Shown here one piece after another: positions 20,961-31,517 of a DNA stretch of 64,000 bases. The notes under the pieces were generated by a model. That model was given only the letters and a program-made list of their open reading frames with translations. It had not been told where the DNA came from and searched no databases. How positions within the stretch are numbered: position 1 is the first letter of the stretch; each line of letters begins with the position of its first letter. This stretch comes from Toxorhynchites rutilus septentrionalis. Its lineage: Eukaryota > Arthropoda > Insecta > Diptera > Culicidae. Where the stretch lies: positions 159,353,335-159,417,334 of the forward strand of contig NC_073745.1 of NCBI RefSeq assembly GCF_029784135.1. The letters run 5' to 3'. Both the position numbers and the translations under genes were made by a program.

Positions 20961-21680
20961 GATTTTGCGAGTTACCACTACAGCAAGAATGCGCAACAGT
21001 GGCATCGCGATAACCGAGTAAAACCACCCAAACTGCCCGGAATTCCGCGCCCAATCGAAATGTATGAAGGTATCTTTAAAATTAAACTGATGAAAATGCT
21101 ACTTCAATGAACCGATACTGGGAAAAAGCAGCCGATGAACTTAAGTTCTTGCGTATCGAGTCGGAAGTTTGAATTTTCATTCGAGTGGATTGAAAATCAC
21201 AGGCTCCATATTGTATCTTTAAACTACAATAAATACAGGAAATTTTCTTCTAATAGAGCTTTGTTCTAAATTAGATAGATTCTGGGATATATCCGGCACG
21301 CTTCCAGCCTTTTCTAATTTGGCAGGGCCTTATGAAGAAGGAAAGAAATGATTGCTCAGGAAGAACAATGGAGTGTTTAACCCTCCTGTACTTGCGCGCA
21401 AAATCATAACTCGTATACTCGCGGACGGTGTCACAGATTGTGCGTGTCTCTGTAGTATTGCTATTGTGTAACTTTAGGCGTTATTGGTGTTTATTTAAAA
21501 AAAGACGGGTGGGTAATGTCGGGGACATAACCGGAGTGACGTAGGACTATACAAAGGGGATAGCTTTTGTTAAATATATATTTTAAATATATTGTTTTAT
21601 TTTCTTCTCCTACGTGAATACCTACCTATCTACCTTAAAAATGGATTAGTTTACTGTTTACTCTTCATGAATATGTTGAT

Positions 21681-21696
21681 GGTTCTGAAAAGAACC
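21681..21696 (-). terminator. Histone mRNA 3' stem-loop, canonical (right copy)
   Basis: This is the reverse complement of the perfect stem-loop at 18182-18197, with the ACCAAA context kept. Confidence 0.75.
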
Positions 21697-22804
21697 TTTG
21701 GTGTTGTGTTTTTGTTATCACTCGATATTCCCATCTTGTTCGGTTAAACCTTCCTGTTTAGCTATTGCGTTTGCCACTCGCCACAGCTTTCACAGTTGGA
21801 AAATTTCTTCCCATCCAGCTTGTGACATGTTGTTCAGTAAATTACATTTGATGCGACGTGCCGGAGAAACACTTTGCCACTCACTGAAACTAATTGTTGC
21901 CTTGATGAGCGCCGAACCGAAGCTGCTCTGTTCTTGATGCGGGTTTTCTGATTATCCTCCTTTGTTACGTCCACGATGCCGATGCCGTACAACCACACGG
22001 GTTTACGGTTTGAAAGAAAATAAGATATTTTTTTGGGGTCCGCGTGTTTTATACTCTAGCGGTACACACTCACAGGATAGAGACAAATCGGCAGACTCAG
22101 CCAGAGGGGCGAGTCCAACGAGACGAACGAATGAGCGTTAAAAGGGAGCGATGGCAACAAAATACATTCATTACGATTTGTTCGCTCGTTGGATTCAAAT
22201 GCAGGCTAAAAAGGGTCCTTTTCAGGATCACAAAATTATCTTCAATCTAAAGAGTTTATTGTTTTGTTATCACTCGATATCCCCATCTTGTTCGGCTAAA
22301 CCTTGCTGTTTAGCGATTGCATTTGCCACTCGCCACAGCTTTCACAGTTGGAAAATTTCTTCCCATCCAGCTTGTGACATATTTTACAGTAAATTACATT
22401 CAATGGCACGTCGCATTACCACCACTCAGTATCGGATTTGAGGTAATTTTAACCTGTAATTGAACATTTGCGATGACAGTGGTACAGTGTCGACCTTCAA
22501 TGTGGGGTCATAATTTGGACCCCGAACTCTATGTTTACAAAAATGTCCAACTAAATATGTCGCATTACTGGTCCGACCAATTAGCTAAATGTCGAGATAA
22601 GTGTAAATTACTGTACTTTCAATCTAGAAGCAATTTAAGAATTGGTGAAAATCAATAAGCTCAGAACAACTGCCAAATTCACATACTCATCATATCCTGG
22701 CAAACAAATTATGAAAAAATCAATTTGAGTTTTATTATTATTTTGGATATTGTTTTAGAAAGCATTGAACTGTATTTCCTAAACTCTTTTTTGGAAGGTT
22801 TAAT

Positions 22805-22820
22805 GGCCCTGAAAAGCGCC
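22805..22820 (-). terminator. Histone mRNA 3' stem-loop, variant (right copy)
   Basis: This is the mirrored copy of the element at 17058-17073, about 240 bp downstream of the minus-strand H2A pseudogene. Confidence 0.65.
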
Positions 22821-23056
22821 TTGTTTTATGGAATGGTTCAAATTTAGAAAACTTAGTACTCGTGGTTTTGAAAAAAAACCATTTCGAACTCCCTCGATGA
22901 CGCCTTGTTCTGGATTTGCCACCAAAGCAGTGTGTATAAAGAACAAACTTTTTTCTTCTGCTACCTGATGCCGTTTTGCGATTGCGTTTGCCACTCGCCA
23001 CTCGCTGCAACTGCCTGTTGTCTTGATGTCCACCGAATCGAATGTGTTCTGTTCCG

Positions 23057-23264
23057 AATGCGGGTTTTCTTATCGTCGCGAGCAGCTTTACCAGCTAACT
23101 CGATCACTTCGGCGGCCGAAACTATATAACGCCGGCTAGGTGGACTGGTGCACTGGTACTAACGCGCTCGGCCTAGCTACCCTTGCGGGGAACTCCAGAT
23201 CAACACGGTTCGAGCCGGATTTTGCCTTTCCCTTCACTTTTCCTCCTTTACCATGTCCAGACAT
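23057..23264 (-). pseudogene. Histone H2A pseudogene (right copy)
   Basis: The ATG at 23264 (minus) opens the same MSGHGKGGKVKGKAKSGSN start and the same AAEVIELAGKAA segment as at 16613-16820. It has the same central deletion and stop, so the lesions predate the duplication of element D. A few bases differ, including one in the codons after SGSN. Confidence 0.85.
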
Positions 23265-23785
23265 GGCTGCTTGGGTTGGTTTGTTGATGTGTTGTGATGC
23301 GAACCGATGTGGTGTACGGTTTGAATGAGAATGATCGTTACGGCAGCGGAGCGGGGATTTTTAAGCTGACTGGCTGGCTCGAGAATTACGCATGTGTGAG
23401 ACTGCGACCAATGTTTCGTTCATTTTTTTCTTTTTCCTTTCCAATCGTGGTTCATTCTATTTCGCTGCTGCTCTGGTTGCCCGTTTTGGTCGGTTCGATT
23501 TGACGAGCACAAAATGGACCAATCAAAAATGGGCACATAGTGCATTTTGACAATGCTTGATATTTCACAATTATTCAATTATTTATCTCAAGAAAAATGA
23601 AATGTTATTCGTTATGATAGATGCGTAGATATATTTCCTATCAATTGATGCAAAAACCTTTGCGATCTATTGAGAAATGCTCGAGTTATAAGCGTTCCAA
23701 ATCTTGCATTTTTTCCTACTTGTTCAGTGCCTAGATTTCCATTTCACCCCCTATATCTTCCGGTTAGACGTAGTCCTACGTCAAA

Positions 23786-23989
23786 AAAAAAGTTATAATT
23801 GAATGAGAAAAACTTCAGAAAATATTTTTTCTTCAGCTTCATTCAGTTCAAAAAGCCATTTAATTGAGCCTCCTCAAAATAAAATTATTGATTCTCGGTC
23901 TGTGAGACCATATGCACGAGTATAGGAGGCTCAAAATATGATGTGCTATGCAAAGTAAAGAAGAATGTTGTCCACGTCGGAATGACTTT
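23786..23989. other. Short AT-rich gap
   Basis: There is no gene. A 69-bp segment at 23863-23931 is bounded by GAGCCTCCT and its inverse AGGAGGCTC, possibly a miniature palindrome, but the repeats are only nine bases. Confidence 0.4.
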
Positions 23990-24264
23990 TTGACGTGGGA
24001 CTACGTCTAACCGGAGTATATGGGGGGTAAAATGAAAACATAAACACAGTACATGTAAAAAATAATGAAAGATTCCGAATGCTTATAACTCGAACATTTC
24101 TTACTGTATCGGAAAGATGTTTTCATCAATTGATAGGGAATATTTCTACGCATCTATCACAATTAATAAAATGTTATTTTTCATTAGATAAACAATTGAA
24201 TAACTGTAAAATGTTAAGCGTTGTCTAAACGTCCTAACTACCTCGTTTTGATGGACCCGATTTA

Positions 24265-24690
24265 CGGTTTCCCAAACACAGCCATCATAACCAAGCAGCC
24301 TTGGGGAAATCGGCATTGCAAATACATGAAAGTATGGGGATTTTTGTTCTCATCGAAATGTGTTCCTTAACACAGACTTCAAAACCAAGCAGTGTTGGAG
24401 AAATCGGCATTGCAAACACATGCAAGTCGGGAGTATTTTTGTTCCGACTGAAATGTGTTTCCCTAACACAGACTTCAAATCCATGGAGCGTGGGGAAATT
24501 GACATTGCAAATTCATGCAGGTCGGGGGTATTTTTGTTTCGACTTAAATGTGTTTCCCTAACACAGACTTTAAATCCAAGGAGCGTGGGGAAATCGGTTT
24601 TGCAAATAAATGCAAACTGCGAGTATTTCCTCACCCGCATGTTTTTTTTGCACTCCGAAATGTGTTTTCCTAACACGGATTAGAAAAACG
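24265..24690 (+). repeat. Tandem array in element A, period about 95 bp
   Basis: Units begin around CCTAACACAGACTTCAAA and contain GGGGAAATCGGCATTGCAAA and GAAATGTGTT. Unit landmarks fall near 24369, 24464, 24559 and 24670. The array is related to the one in element B (26285-27035) and shares its downstream text, ending in a GCTCGGTTATTCA phrase. Short open frames read through it on both strands but look like by-products of the repetition. Confidence 0.75.
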
Positions 24691-25825
24691 GGTACGAACA
24701 CAACGCTTTTGCTCGGTTATTCATGATTGCATTGAAGGAGATGCCTTCATATCTTCTACTCCCGGAATTTCTGGCACTGAGTGCCTGAAGTTCATCAAAT
24801 CAAGCAAATTCGTGGTTCGAGAAGTACGTGCACATGAGAAATGCAAACTTCAGAGGGAAATGTAAAATAAAATAATCGTTCCGTTCACATATTTTGTCCT
24901 AGGCATCATACCAAACGTGTAAAGACTGTCATCAACTTTACTTGTAACGATGCACATAATGTATTACAATGCATGAATTGGCCTCACAAGGTAAATACAC
25001 TCGGCAAAAAAAATTAGAGGAACAAAGTGCGAAGTCGGAAATTTTGAGTGATTTTTGACATACTGTAACTTCGTGAAAAATCAAAGCATATCGATGGGAT
25101 GTGCATCATTTTGAAGCTACAACTTTCAGGTATTAGAATATGTTACGTATATATTTTTATCTTGGTGTGTGTAGGTGTAGTTGGCAAAAATATCGGGAAG
25201 AAACGAAAAACGATTTTTCTATGTATTTTCAAGAATATTCTGGACTAACAAAATTTTTCTAACCAACTCAATACCAAATACAATTAACCTCATCAACCAG
25301 CTTTCATTTAGTTTCAAGAACGTTCCTGTAGGACCTTTCTACACAGAGATATTTCAGTTTGAATGAAAAATTACCTCTCGACTTCGATGATGAATAATTC
25401 AATAAACAAACATCGCATCGCAAATCGAAAGGCAGTTTTAAAAACTCCAATAAATTCTGCACAAGGATAATTTGTTACTATGACGAAAAAAAAAATATTT
25501 AAATTTTTCGCATCGATTTCAAAAAAGTGCCAAAAATAGAATTTTTATAGTGCTTTACAAATTCCACTGTAGTTCTGCAAATATCGCAGTAAGTTCCAAT
25601 GTTTGCAGGCAAATTTTTAGCCTAGTGTATTCCCTAATCATCCATGAACGTTTCATATTGATACGTTCAGCCGTTTTTTCTAGCCGATTTTTCAAAGTTT
25701 GGAGTAAATTAGAGGTGCATTGTATCGCAAATCGTATCAGAAGAACAAAATCCTAGGCAACTCTCAGAATGAATCATTCGTAACTTGCGTAACTTGTTTT
25801 CATGCGTTTCTAGGTGCAGGGAAAC

Positions 25826-25940
25826 TTCGATATAACGTACCCTCGTTATAACGTACCCTCGATATAACGTGACTCGATATAACGTACATTTTACCTCGAT
25901 ATAACGTACATTTTACCTCGATATAACGTACATATTTCCA
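25826..25940 (+). repeat. 22-bp subterminal repeats of the pogo-like end
   Basis: Copies of TCGATATAACGTAC are spaced by CC or ATTTTACC. Two to three 22-bp units with ATTTTACCT spacers are present here, one fewer in the duplicate at 29496-29588. This is the only length difference noticed between the two large duplicated units. Confidence 0.8.
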
Positions 25941-26156
25941 AAGTGTAAAGGAAATTTTTGACGTAGGACTACGTCTTTCATTTCTATAATGGGGTGTAAG
26001 TTCAAAGTTTCAAAAACGAAAGCGTTACGCCAGACACCGAGATTTTGAGCGTTAATAGCTCCTAAACAACTGAACGAAATGGTATGATAAACACTTCATT
26101 CGAAAGATAAAATGTCTACGCGCTCTATACTTAATTACTTTTTAATCCAAAAACTT

Positions 26157-26200
26157 GTTTCAATAGCCTCAAAAATGCTATTAAAACAGGCTATTGAAAC
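26157..26200 (+). promoter_or_regulatory. 13-bp inverted repeat upstream of the element B promoter
   Basis: GTTTCAATAGCCT (26157-26169) and its perfect inverse AGGCTATTGAAAC (26188-26200) are separated by 18 bp and end 12 bp before the TATA box. It could be a protein-binding site or an RNA hairpin template; the contained ATTG/CAAT could also be CCAAT-like. Confidence 0.55.
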
Positions 26201-26212
26201 CACACCAATCGG

Positions 26213-26248
26213 TATAAAAGCGAGTGTCGCTCGGAAATCCACTCAGTT
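26213..26248 (+). promoter_or_regulatory. TATA box and initiator of element B
   Basis: TATAAAAG at 26213-26220 is followed by TCAGTT at 26243-26248, the arthropod initiator form, with a start A about 31 bp downstream of the TATA box. This is the standard spacing of a Pol II core promoter. Transcription from it would run directly into the tandem array. The duplicate lies at 29861-29896. Confidence 0.65.
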
Positions 26249-26284
26249 ATGATTGCGCAACGATCGAGATACCATCGCTGGAAC

Positions 26285-27035
26285 GAATGGATGTTTCTCT
26301 AACACAGACTTCAAAACCATGGAGCCTGGGGAAATCGGCCTTGCAAAATAGTTGTAAGCAGCGGGTACTTTTGTACTCGTTTGCATTTCTGTAAATCGGA
26401 ATGTTTCCATATCACATACTTCAAAACCATGGAGCCTGGGGAAACTGGCATTGCAAATGAGATGCAATCAACGGGTACTTTTGTACTCGTTTGCGTTTTT
26501 GCAAATCGGAATGTTTCCCTTACACAGACATCAAAACCATGGAGCCTGGGAAAATCGGCCTTGCAAAATAGATATAAGCAGCGGGTACTTTTGTACTCGC
26601 TCGCATTTCTGCAAATCTGAATGTTTCTCTAACACAGACTTCAAAACCATGGAGCTTGGGTAAACTGGCATCGGTCTTGCAAAATGATACAAGCAGCGGA
26701 TACTTTTGTACTCGCTTGCATTTCTGCAAATCGGAATATTTCCCTAGCACAGACTTCAAAACCATGGAGCCTACGGAAACTGATATTGCAAATGAGATGC
26801 AATCAACGGGTAATTTTGGACTCGTTTGCGTTTCTTCAAATCGGAATGTATCCCTAACACGGATTTCAAAACCATGAAGCGAGTACTTCTGTACTCTACT
26901 ATACTTTGTTTGCAAACCGGAATGTATTTTCCCAACACAGATTCCGAAACCAATAAGTTGGGAAAATCGGCATTGCAGATCTCGACAGTACTTTTATACT
27001 CCCATGCATTTTTACACTTCGGAAATGGTTTTGCT
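26285..27035 (+). repeat. Tandem array in element B, period about 110 bp
   Basis: About eight units have landmark ATG triplets near 26290, 26401, 26511, 26621, 26737, 26846, 26922 and 27022. Common text is AACACAGACTTCAAAACC, ATGGAGCCTGGGG and GGGTACTTTTGTACTCG. Units 2 and 5 share GAGATGCAATCAACGGG while units 1, 3 and 4 share variants of AAGCAGCGG, so two unit types are mixed. The last units are shorter and more diverged. Confidence 0.85.
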
Positions 27036-27435
27036 AACACGGTCTACAAAAGCGGGTACAAATGCAACGCTTTGGCTCGGTTATTCAAGACTGCATATCA
27101 CTTCATGTCACTGGCTCACTGAACTTTTGAGCATACCGTTTGATGATTTGATGATAAGTATTTGCTGCGATAACCACTACCATTATGCATGATTTGACCT
27201 GAATTGGAATTTGTTTGCAATTGAATTCGTAAATTGTTTCATTCATTCACTAGTTTAATCAATAATTTATTCAATACATACGAAAGATAGCTCTACGCAG
27301 CGGCGATATCGTACCCAATGAAGAACATCCGAGGTGCGATTATTGCTAATTGAAAAAACACAAATGATTACTAAGCCAACGGCAGTCCTACGTCAACCAT
27401 GCGGTTATATCATAGGTATAACCCATCCATAGTTT

Positions 27436-27610
27436 TTTCATTTTTTTTCTGATAGAACAATGAATTACCTGTATTGTGACGCTAAAACAAGTTTTGTACC
27501 TTCAATAAATCCCGAAATACAGCTGGTTTTGTGATTCCGGATTCTAAATGAATCAAGCTTTAATCAACAGTACGAAGGAAAACATCATGAGAAAGGCTGG
27601 CTTCGTCTTC
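27436..27610 (+). repeat. 3' end fragment of the 5551-6730-type transposon
   Basis: TGGTTTTGTGATTCCGGATT and CTAAATGAATC, followed by AATCAACAGTA, match 6699-6750. Only the 3' terminal part is present, directly after element B. Confidence 0.6.
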
Positions 27611-28815
27611 TGATTGAAGTTATTCATTAATTTTACTAAATCAGCAACACAATAATGTATTATAGACTACGTTTGTGAGTACTTTATTATGCTTCGATAT
27701 AACGTACAATTCGATACAACGTACAATTTTGAAAGTGAAATGTACGTTATATCGAAGTTTACTTGTACAAATATTGCAAAGAGTGATGATACTTACACAT
27801 ATTCATACGCATTTCCACACATACACGCACTCATCACCCACAAACTCATAAAGACGATAGTTACATATCGTTCATTCTGAGAGTCGCGTAGGATTTTGTA
27901 CTTCTGATACGATTTGTGATTAAATGATCCTCTAATTTACTTCAAACTTTCAAAAATCGGCTAGAAAAAACGGCTGAACGTATCAATATAAAAAATTCAC
28001 GGATGTTTAGGGAATACACTAGGCTAAAAATTTGCCTGTAAACATTGGAACTTACTGCAATATTTGCAGAACTACAGTAGATTTTGTAAAGCACTATAAA
28101 AATCCTGCTTTTGGCACTTTTTTGAAATCGATGCAAAAAATTTAAATAATTTTGTTTTCGTCAAAGTAGCAAATCATTTCTATGCAGAAATTATTGGAGT
28201 TTTCAAAACTGCTTTCCGATTTGCGATGCAATGTTTGTTTATTGAATTATTCATTATCAAAGACGGAGGAATAATTTTTCATTCAAACTGAAATATCTCT
28301 GTGTGGGAAAGTCCTATAGGAACGTTCTTGGAACCAAATAAAAGCTGGTTCATAAGGTTAATTGAATTTGCTGTTGAGTTGGTTAGCAAAAAATTGTGTT
28401 AGTCCAGAATATTCTTGAAAAAACAATGAAAAATCGAGTTTTCGTTTCTTCCCGATATTGTTGCCGACTGCACCTACACACACCAAGATAAAAATAGCTT
28501 CGTGAAATATTCTAATACCTGAAAGTTATAGCTTCAAAATGATGTGTATTCCATCGATATGCGTTGATTTTTCACGAAGTTACAGCATGTCAAAAGACAC
28601 ATAAAATTTTCGACTTCGCACTCTGTTCCTCTAATTTTTTTTGGGTGTATATTGAATTCAATTGAATTCAATCAAAAATTTTATCAATACAAACAAATGA
28701 TTGCTAAGCTAAGCAAGTCCCACGTCAAATTCATAGCTATCATAGCTATAACCCACACATTTTTCACCGATATTTTGACTCTTTATCTTTTTTGTTTCAT
28801 CAAAACCTTACCGAT

Positions 28816-28971
28816 GGTAAGGTCATACCACGATATCGAGCATATTGTCTGGTCGTGTATCCGGTTCCATGCATGCTGTTATAAGGCAAACATTGTCGAA
28901 ATATTGAACTCCCGGCCCCGTCAGGTTGACGCCATATGAGCCTTAATAAAAATATATATTTTGGATAAAAA
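28816..28971 (+). mobile_element. 156-bp severely 5'-truncated I-clade retroposon
   Basis: A 14-bp duplication AAAACCTTACCGAT flanks it (28802-28815 and 28972-28985), and the insert ends in AATATATATTTTGGATAAAA, an A-rich tail. It encodes DIEHIVWSCIRFHA, matching YDIDLIVWSCIRFHAA of the I-clade fragment at 36393-38178. This is a typical target-primed 5'-truncated insertion. The duplicate lies at 32464-32619. Confidence 0.75.
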
Positions 28972-28985
28972 AAAACCTTACCGAT

Positions 28986-29364
28986 ATATACCTGAATTTA
29001 TGATTCTGAAACCTTAATGTCAAGAGCATCAATTTACGTTCATCTATAAGCTTCTATAAAATTGAATGCTATGAATTCTTATGTTTCTGGCACATAAAAC
29101 AGGTTTTCTTGATACAATGGAAGCCTGAAGAAAAGCGAAACATTGTATCGCAAGCCTCACCCCTGTTTGATTTTCCAGCTTGTCAATGTGGATAAATTTC
29201 GTAGCTCCGCTCCGAAGAGATCGTTCGCTTACAAACCGGGAAGCAGTTCTTATCGAAAGAAGCGGTAGTAAAGCAGCAATAAATAGTTTCGATTTTTCTG
29301 CACAACCCCAAAATGTTTCATTCTCCCGTTTACCACGCTAAAAAGAGTAAATTGTTTTCGTGAT
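28986..29364. other. No gene recognised; end of duplicated unit 1
   Basis: AT-rich sequence without recognisable coding or repeat content beyond its copy at 32634-33012. Confidence 0.5.
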
Positions 29365-29486
29365 AAGTTTGGAGTAAATTAGAGGTGCATTGTATCGCAA
29401 ATCGTATCAGAAGAACAAAATCCTAGGCAACTCTCAGAATGAATCATTCGTAACTTGCGTAACTTGTTTTCATGCGTTTCTAGGTG

Positions 29487-31410
29487 CAGGGAAACTTCGA
29501 TATAACGTACCCTCGTTATAACGTACCCTCGATATAACGTGACTCGATATAACGTACATTTTACCTCGATATAACGTACATATTTCCAAAGTGTAAAGGA
29601 AATTTTTGACGTAGGACTACGTCTTTCATTTCTATAATGGGGTGTAAGTTCAAAGTTTCAAAAACGAAAGCGTTACGCCAGACACCGAGATTTTGAGCGT
29701 TAATAGCTCCTAAACAACTGAACGAAATGGTATGATAAACACTTCATTCGAAAGATAAAATGTCTACGCGCTCTATACTTAATTACTTTTTAATCCAAAA
29801 ACTTGTTTCAATAGCCTCAAAAATGCTATTAAAACAGGCTATTGAAACCACACCAATCGGTATAAAAGCGAGTGTCGCTCGGAAATCCACTCAGTTATGA
29901 TTGCGCAACGATCGAGATACCATCGCTGGAACGAATGGATGTTTCTCTAACACAGACTTCAAAACCATGGAGCCTGGGGAAATCGGCCTTGCAAAATAGT
30001 TGTAAGCAGCGGGTACTTTTGTACTCGTTTGCATTTCTGTAAATCGGAATGTTTCCATATCACATACTTCAAAACCATGGAGCCTGGGGAAACTGGCATT
30101 GCAAATGAGATGCAATCAACGGGTACTTTTGTACTCGTTTGCGTTTTTGCAAATCGGAATGTTTCCCTTACACAGACATCAAAACCATGGAGCCTGGGAA
30201 AATCGGCCTTGCAAAATAGATATAAGCAGCGGGTACTTTTGTACTCGCTCGCATTTCTGCAAATCTGAATGTTTCTCTAACACAGACTTCAAAACCATGG
30301 AGCTTGGGTAAACTGGCATCGGTCTTGCAAAATGATACAAGCAGCGGATACTTTTGTACTCGCTTGCATTTCTGCAAATCGGAATATTTCCCTAGCACAG
30401 ACTTCAAAACCATGGAGCCTACGGAAACTGATATTGCAAATGAGATGCAATCAACGGGTAATTTTGGACTCGTTTGCGTTTCTTCAAATCGGAATGTATC
30501 CCTAACACGGATTTCAAAACCATGAAGCGAGTACTTCTGTACTCTACTATACTTTGTTTGCAAACCGGAATGTATTTTCCCAACACAGATTCCGAAACCA
30601 ATAAGTTGGGAAAATCGGCATTGCAGATCTCGACAGTACTTTTATACTCCCATGCATTTTTACACTTCGGAAATGGTTTTGCTAACACGGTCTACAAAAG
30701 CGGGTACAAATGCAACGCTTTGGCTCGGTTATTCAAGACTGCATATCACTTCATGTCACTGGCTCACTGAACTTTTGAGCATACCGTTTGATGATTTGAT
30801 GATAAGTATTTGCTGCGATAACCACTACCATTATGCATGATTTGACCTGAATTGGAATTTGTTTGCAATTGAATTCGTAAATTGTTTCATTCATTCACTA
30901 GTTTAATCAATAATTTATTCAATACATACGAAAGATAGCTCTACGCAGCGGCGATATCGTACCCAATGAAGAACATCCGAGGTGCGATTATTGCTAATTG
31001 AAAAAACACAAATGATTACTAAGCCAACGGCAGTCCTACGTCAACCATGCGGTTATATCATAGGTATAACCCATCCATAGTTTTTTCATTTTTTTTCTGA
31101 TAGAACAATGAATTACCTGTATTGTGACGCTAAAACAAGTTTTGTACCTTCAATAAATCCCGAAATACAGCTGGTTTTGTGATTCCGGATTCTAAATGAA
31201 TCAAGCTTTAATCAACAGTACGAAGGAAAACATCATGAGAAAGGCTGGCTTCGTCTTCTGATTGAAGTTATTCATTAATTTTACTAAATCAGCAACACAA
31301 TAATGTATTATAGACTACGTTTGTGAGTACTTTATTATGCTTCGATATAACGTACAATTCGATACAACGTACAATTTTGAAAGTGAAATGTACGTTATAT
31401 CGAAGTTTAC
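29487..31410. mobile_element. pogo-like element with element B, duplicated copy
   Basis: This is the copy of 25817-27762, one 22-bp subterminal repeat shorter. It encloses element B copy 2 at 29601-31083 with the TATA box at 29861, the initiator at 29891 and the array at 29933-30683. It has no independent insertion; it came with the segmental duplication. Confidence 0.7.
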
Positions 31411-31517
31411 TTGTACAAATATTGCAAAGAGTGATGATACTTACACATATTCATACGCATTTCCACACATACACGCACTCATCACCCACAAACTCATAAA
31501 GACGATAGTTACATATC

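Larger units (their letters stand above)
18380..21496. other. Spacer between the inverted D copies
   Basis: The spacer differs completely on its two sides, so the inverted arms are not a simple sequencing hairpin. It holds a mariner remnant (19790-20290, minus), one end of the long-TIR Tc1-like element (about 20318-20495) and part of an interspersed repeat (20495-20960). No other gene could be recognised. Confidence 0.6.
21497..23785 (-). mobile_element. Element D, right copy (inverted)
   Basis: This is the reverse complement of 16090-18379 over about 2.29 kb. Scattered single-base differences are visible, for example within the H2A start region and near 23089. It carries the same H2A pseudogene, promoters and stem-loops on the minus strand. 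It may have arisen as a second insertion in the opposite direction or as an inverted duplication of the first. Confidence 0.75.
25953..27435 (+). mobile_element. Element B of the GACGTAGGACTACGTC family (copy 1)
   Basis: The left end is TTTGACGTAGGACTACGTCT (near 25957). The right end is CAGTCCTACGTCAACC (27383-27398) followed by GCGGTTATATCATAGGTATA, an end also seen in C and D. It carries a 13-bp inverted repeat, a TATA box and initiator, and then an array of about eight units. Its left end differs from A, C and D beyond the terminal motif. I recognise no protein product. Confidence 0.7.
25817..27762. mobile_element. pogo-like element (TIR pair) containing element B
   Basis: The left end reads CAGGGAAACTTCGATATAAC and the right end is the inverse of CAAGTAAACTTCGATATAAC, a form common in pogo/Tigger-like elements. 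The right side is followed by TA; the left is not clearly TA. Internal copies of CGATATAACGTAC cluster just inside each end. Element B and part of the 5551-type transposon lie inside. No pogo transposase is present. Confidence 0.6.
24998..28647. mobile_element. Long-TIR Tc1/mariner-like non-autonomous element
   Basis: The 3650-bp element starts CACTCGGCAAAAAAAATTAG and ends in the inverse of CACCCAAAAAAAATTAGAGG. It is flanked by TA on both sides (24996-24997 and 28648-28649), the target of the Tc1/mariner superfamily. Inverted arms of roughly 775 bp (24998-25775 and 27870-28647) match with moderate divergence. Its interior is filled by a pogo-like element and element B. No transposase is visible. 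Confidence 0.75.
23990..28728 (+). mobile_element. Element A of the GACGTAGGACTACGTC family, interrupted
   Basis: The left end is TTGACGTGGGACTACGTC followed by AACCGG and the about 230-bp family end shared with D and C. The right end is AAGTCCCACGTCAA at 28715-28728, with family-like sequence continuing to about 28765. The element is split at 24997 by the 3650-bp Tc1-like element; its two halves join as in element C, where GCATGAATTG and TTCAATCAAAAAT stand close together. Cargo is a four- to five-unit array (24265-24690). Confidence 0.7.
25695..29364 (+). repeat. Tandem segmental duplication, unit 1 (3670 bp)
   Basis: The unit begins at AAGTTTGGAGTAAATTAGAG inside the left arm of the long-TIR element and ends at TTTTCGTGAT, about 715 bp beyond its right end. 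Unit 2 follows directly. The only difference I noticed is one extra 22-bp repeat (ATATAACGTACATTTTACCT type) in unit 1 near 25890-25935. I see no microhomology at the junction. Confidence 0.9.

Noticed and set aside
26243..26915. Open frames of 70-131 codons through the array on both strands
   Set aside because: They follow the tandem repetition, overlap each other in several frames, and show no domain; the repeat lacks stops in some frames by chance.
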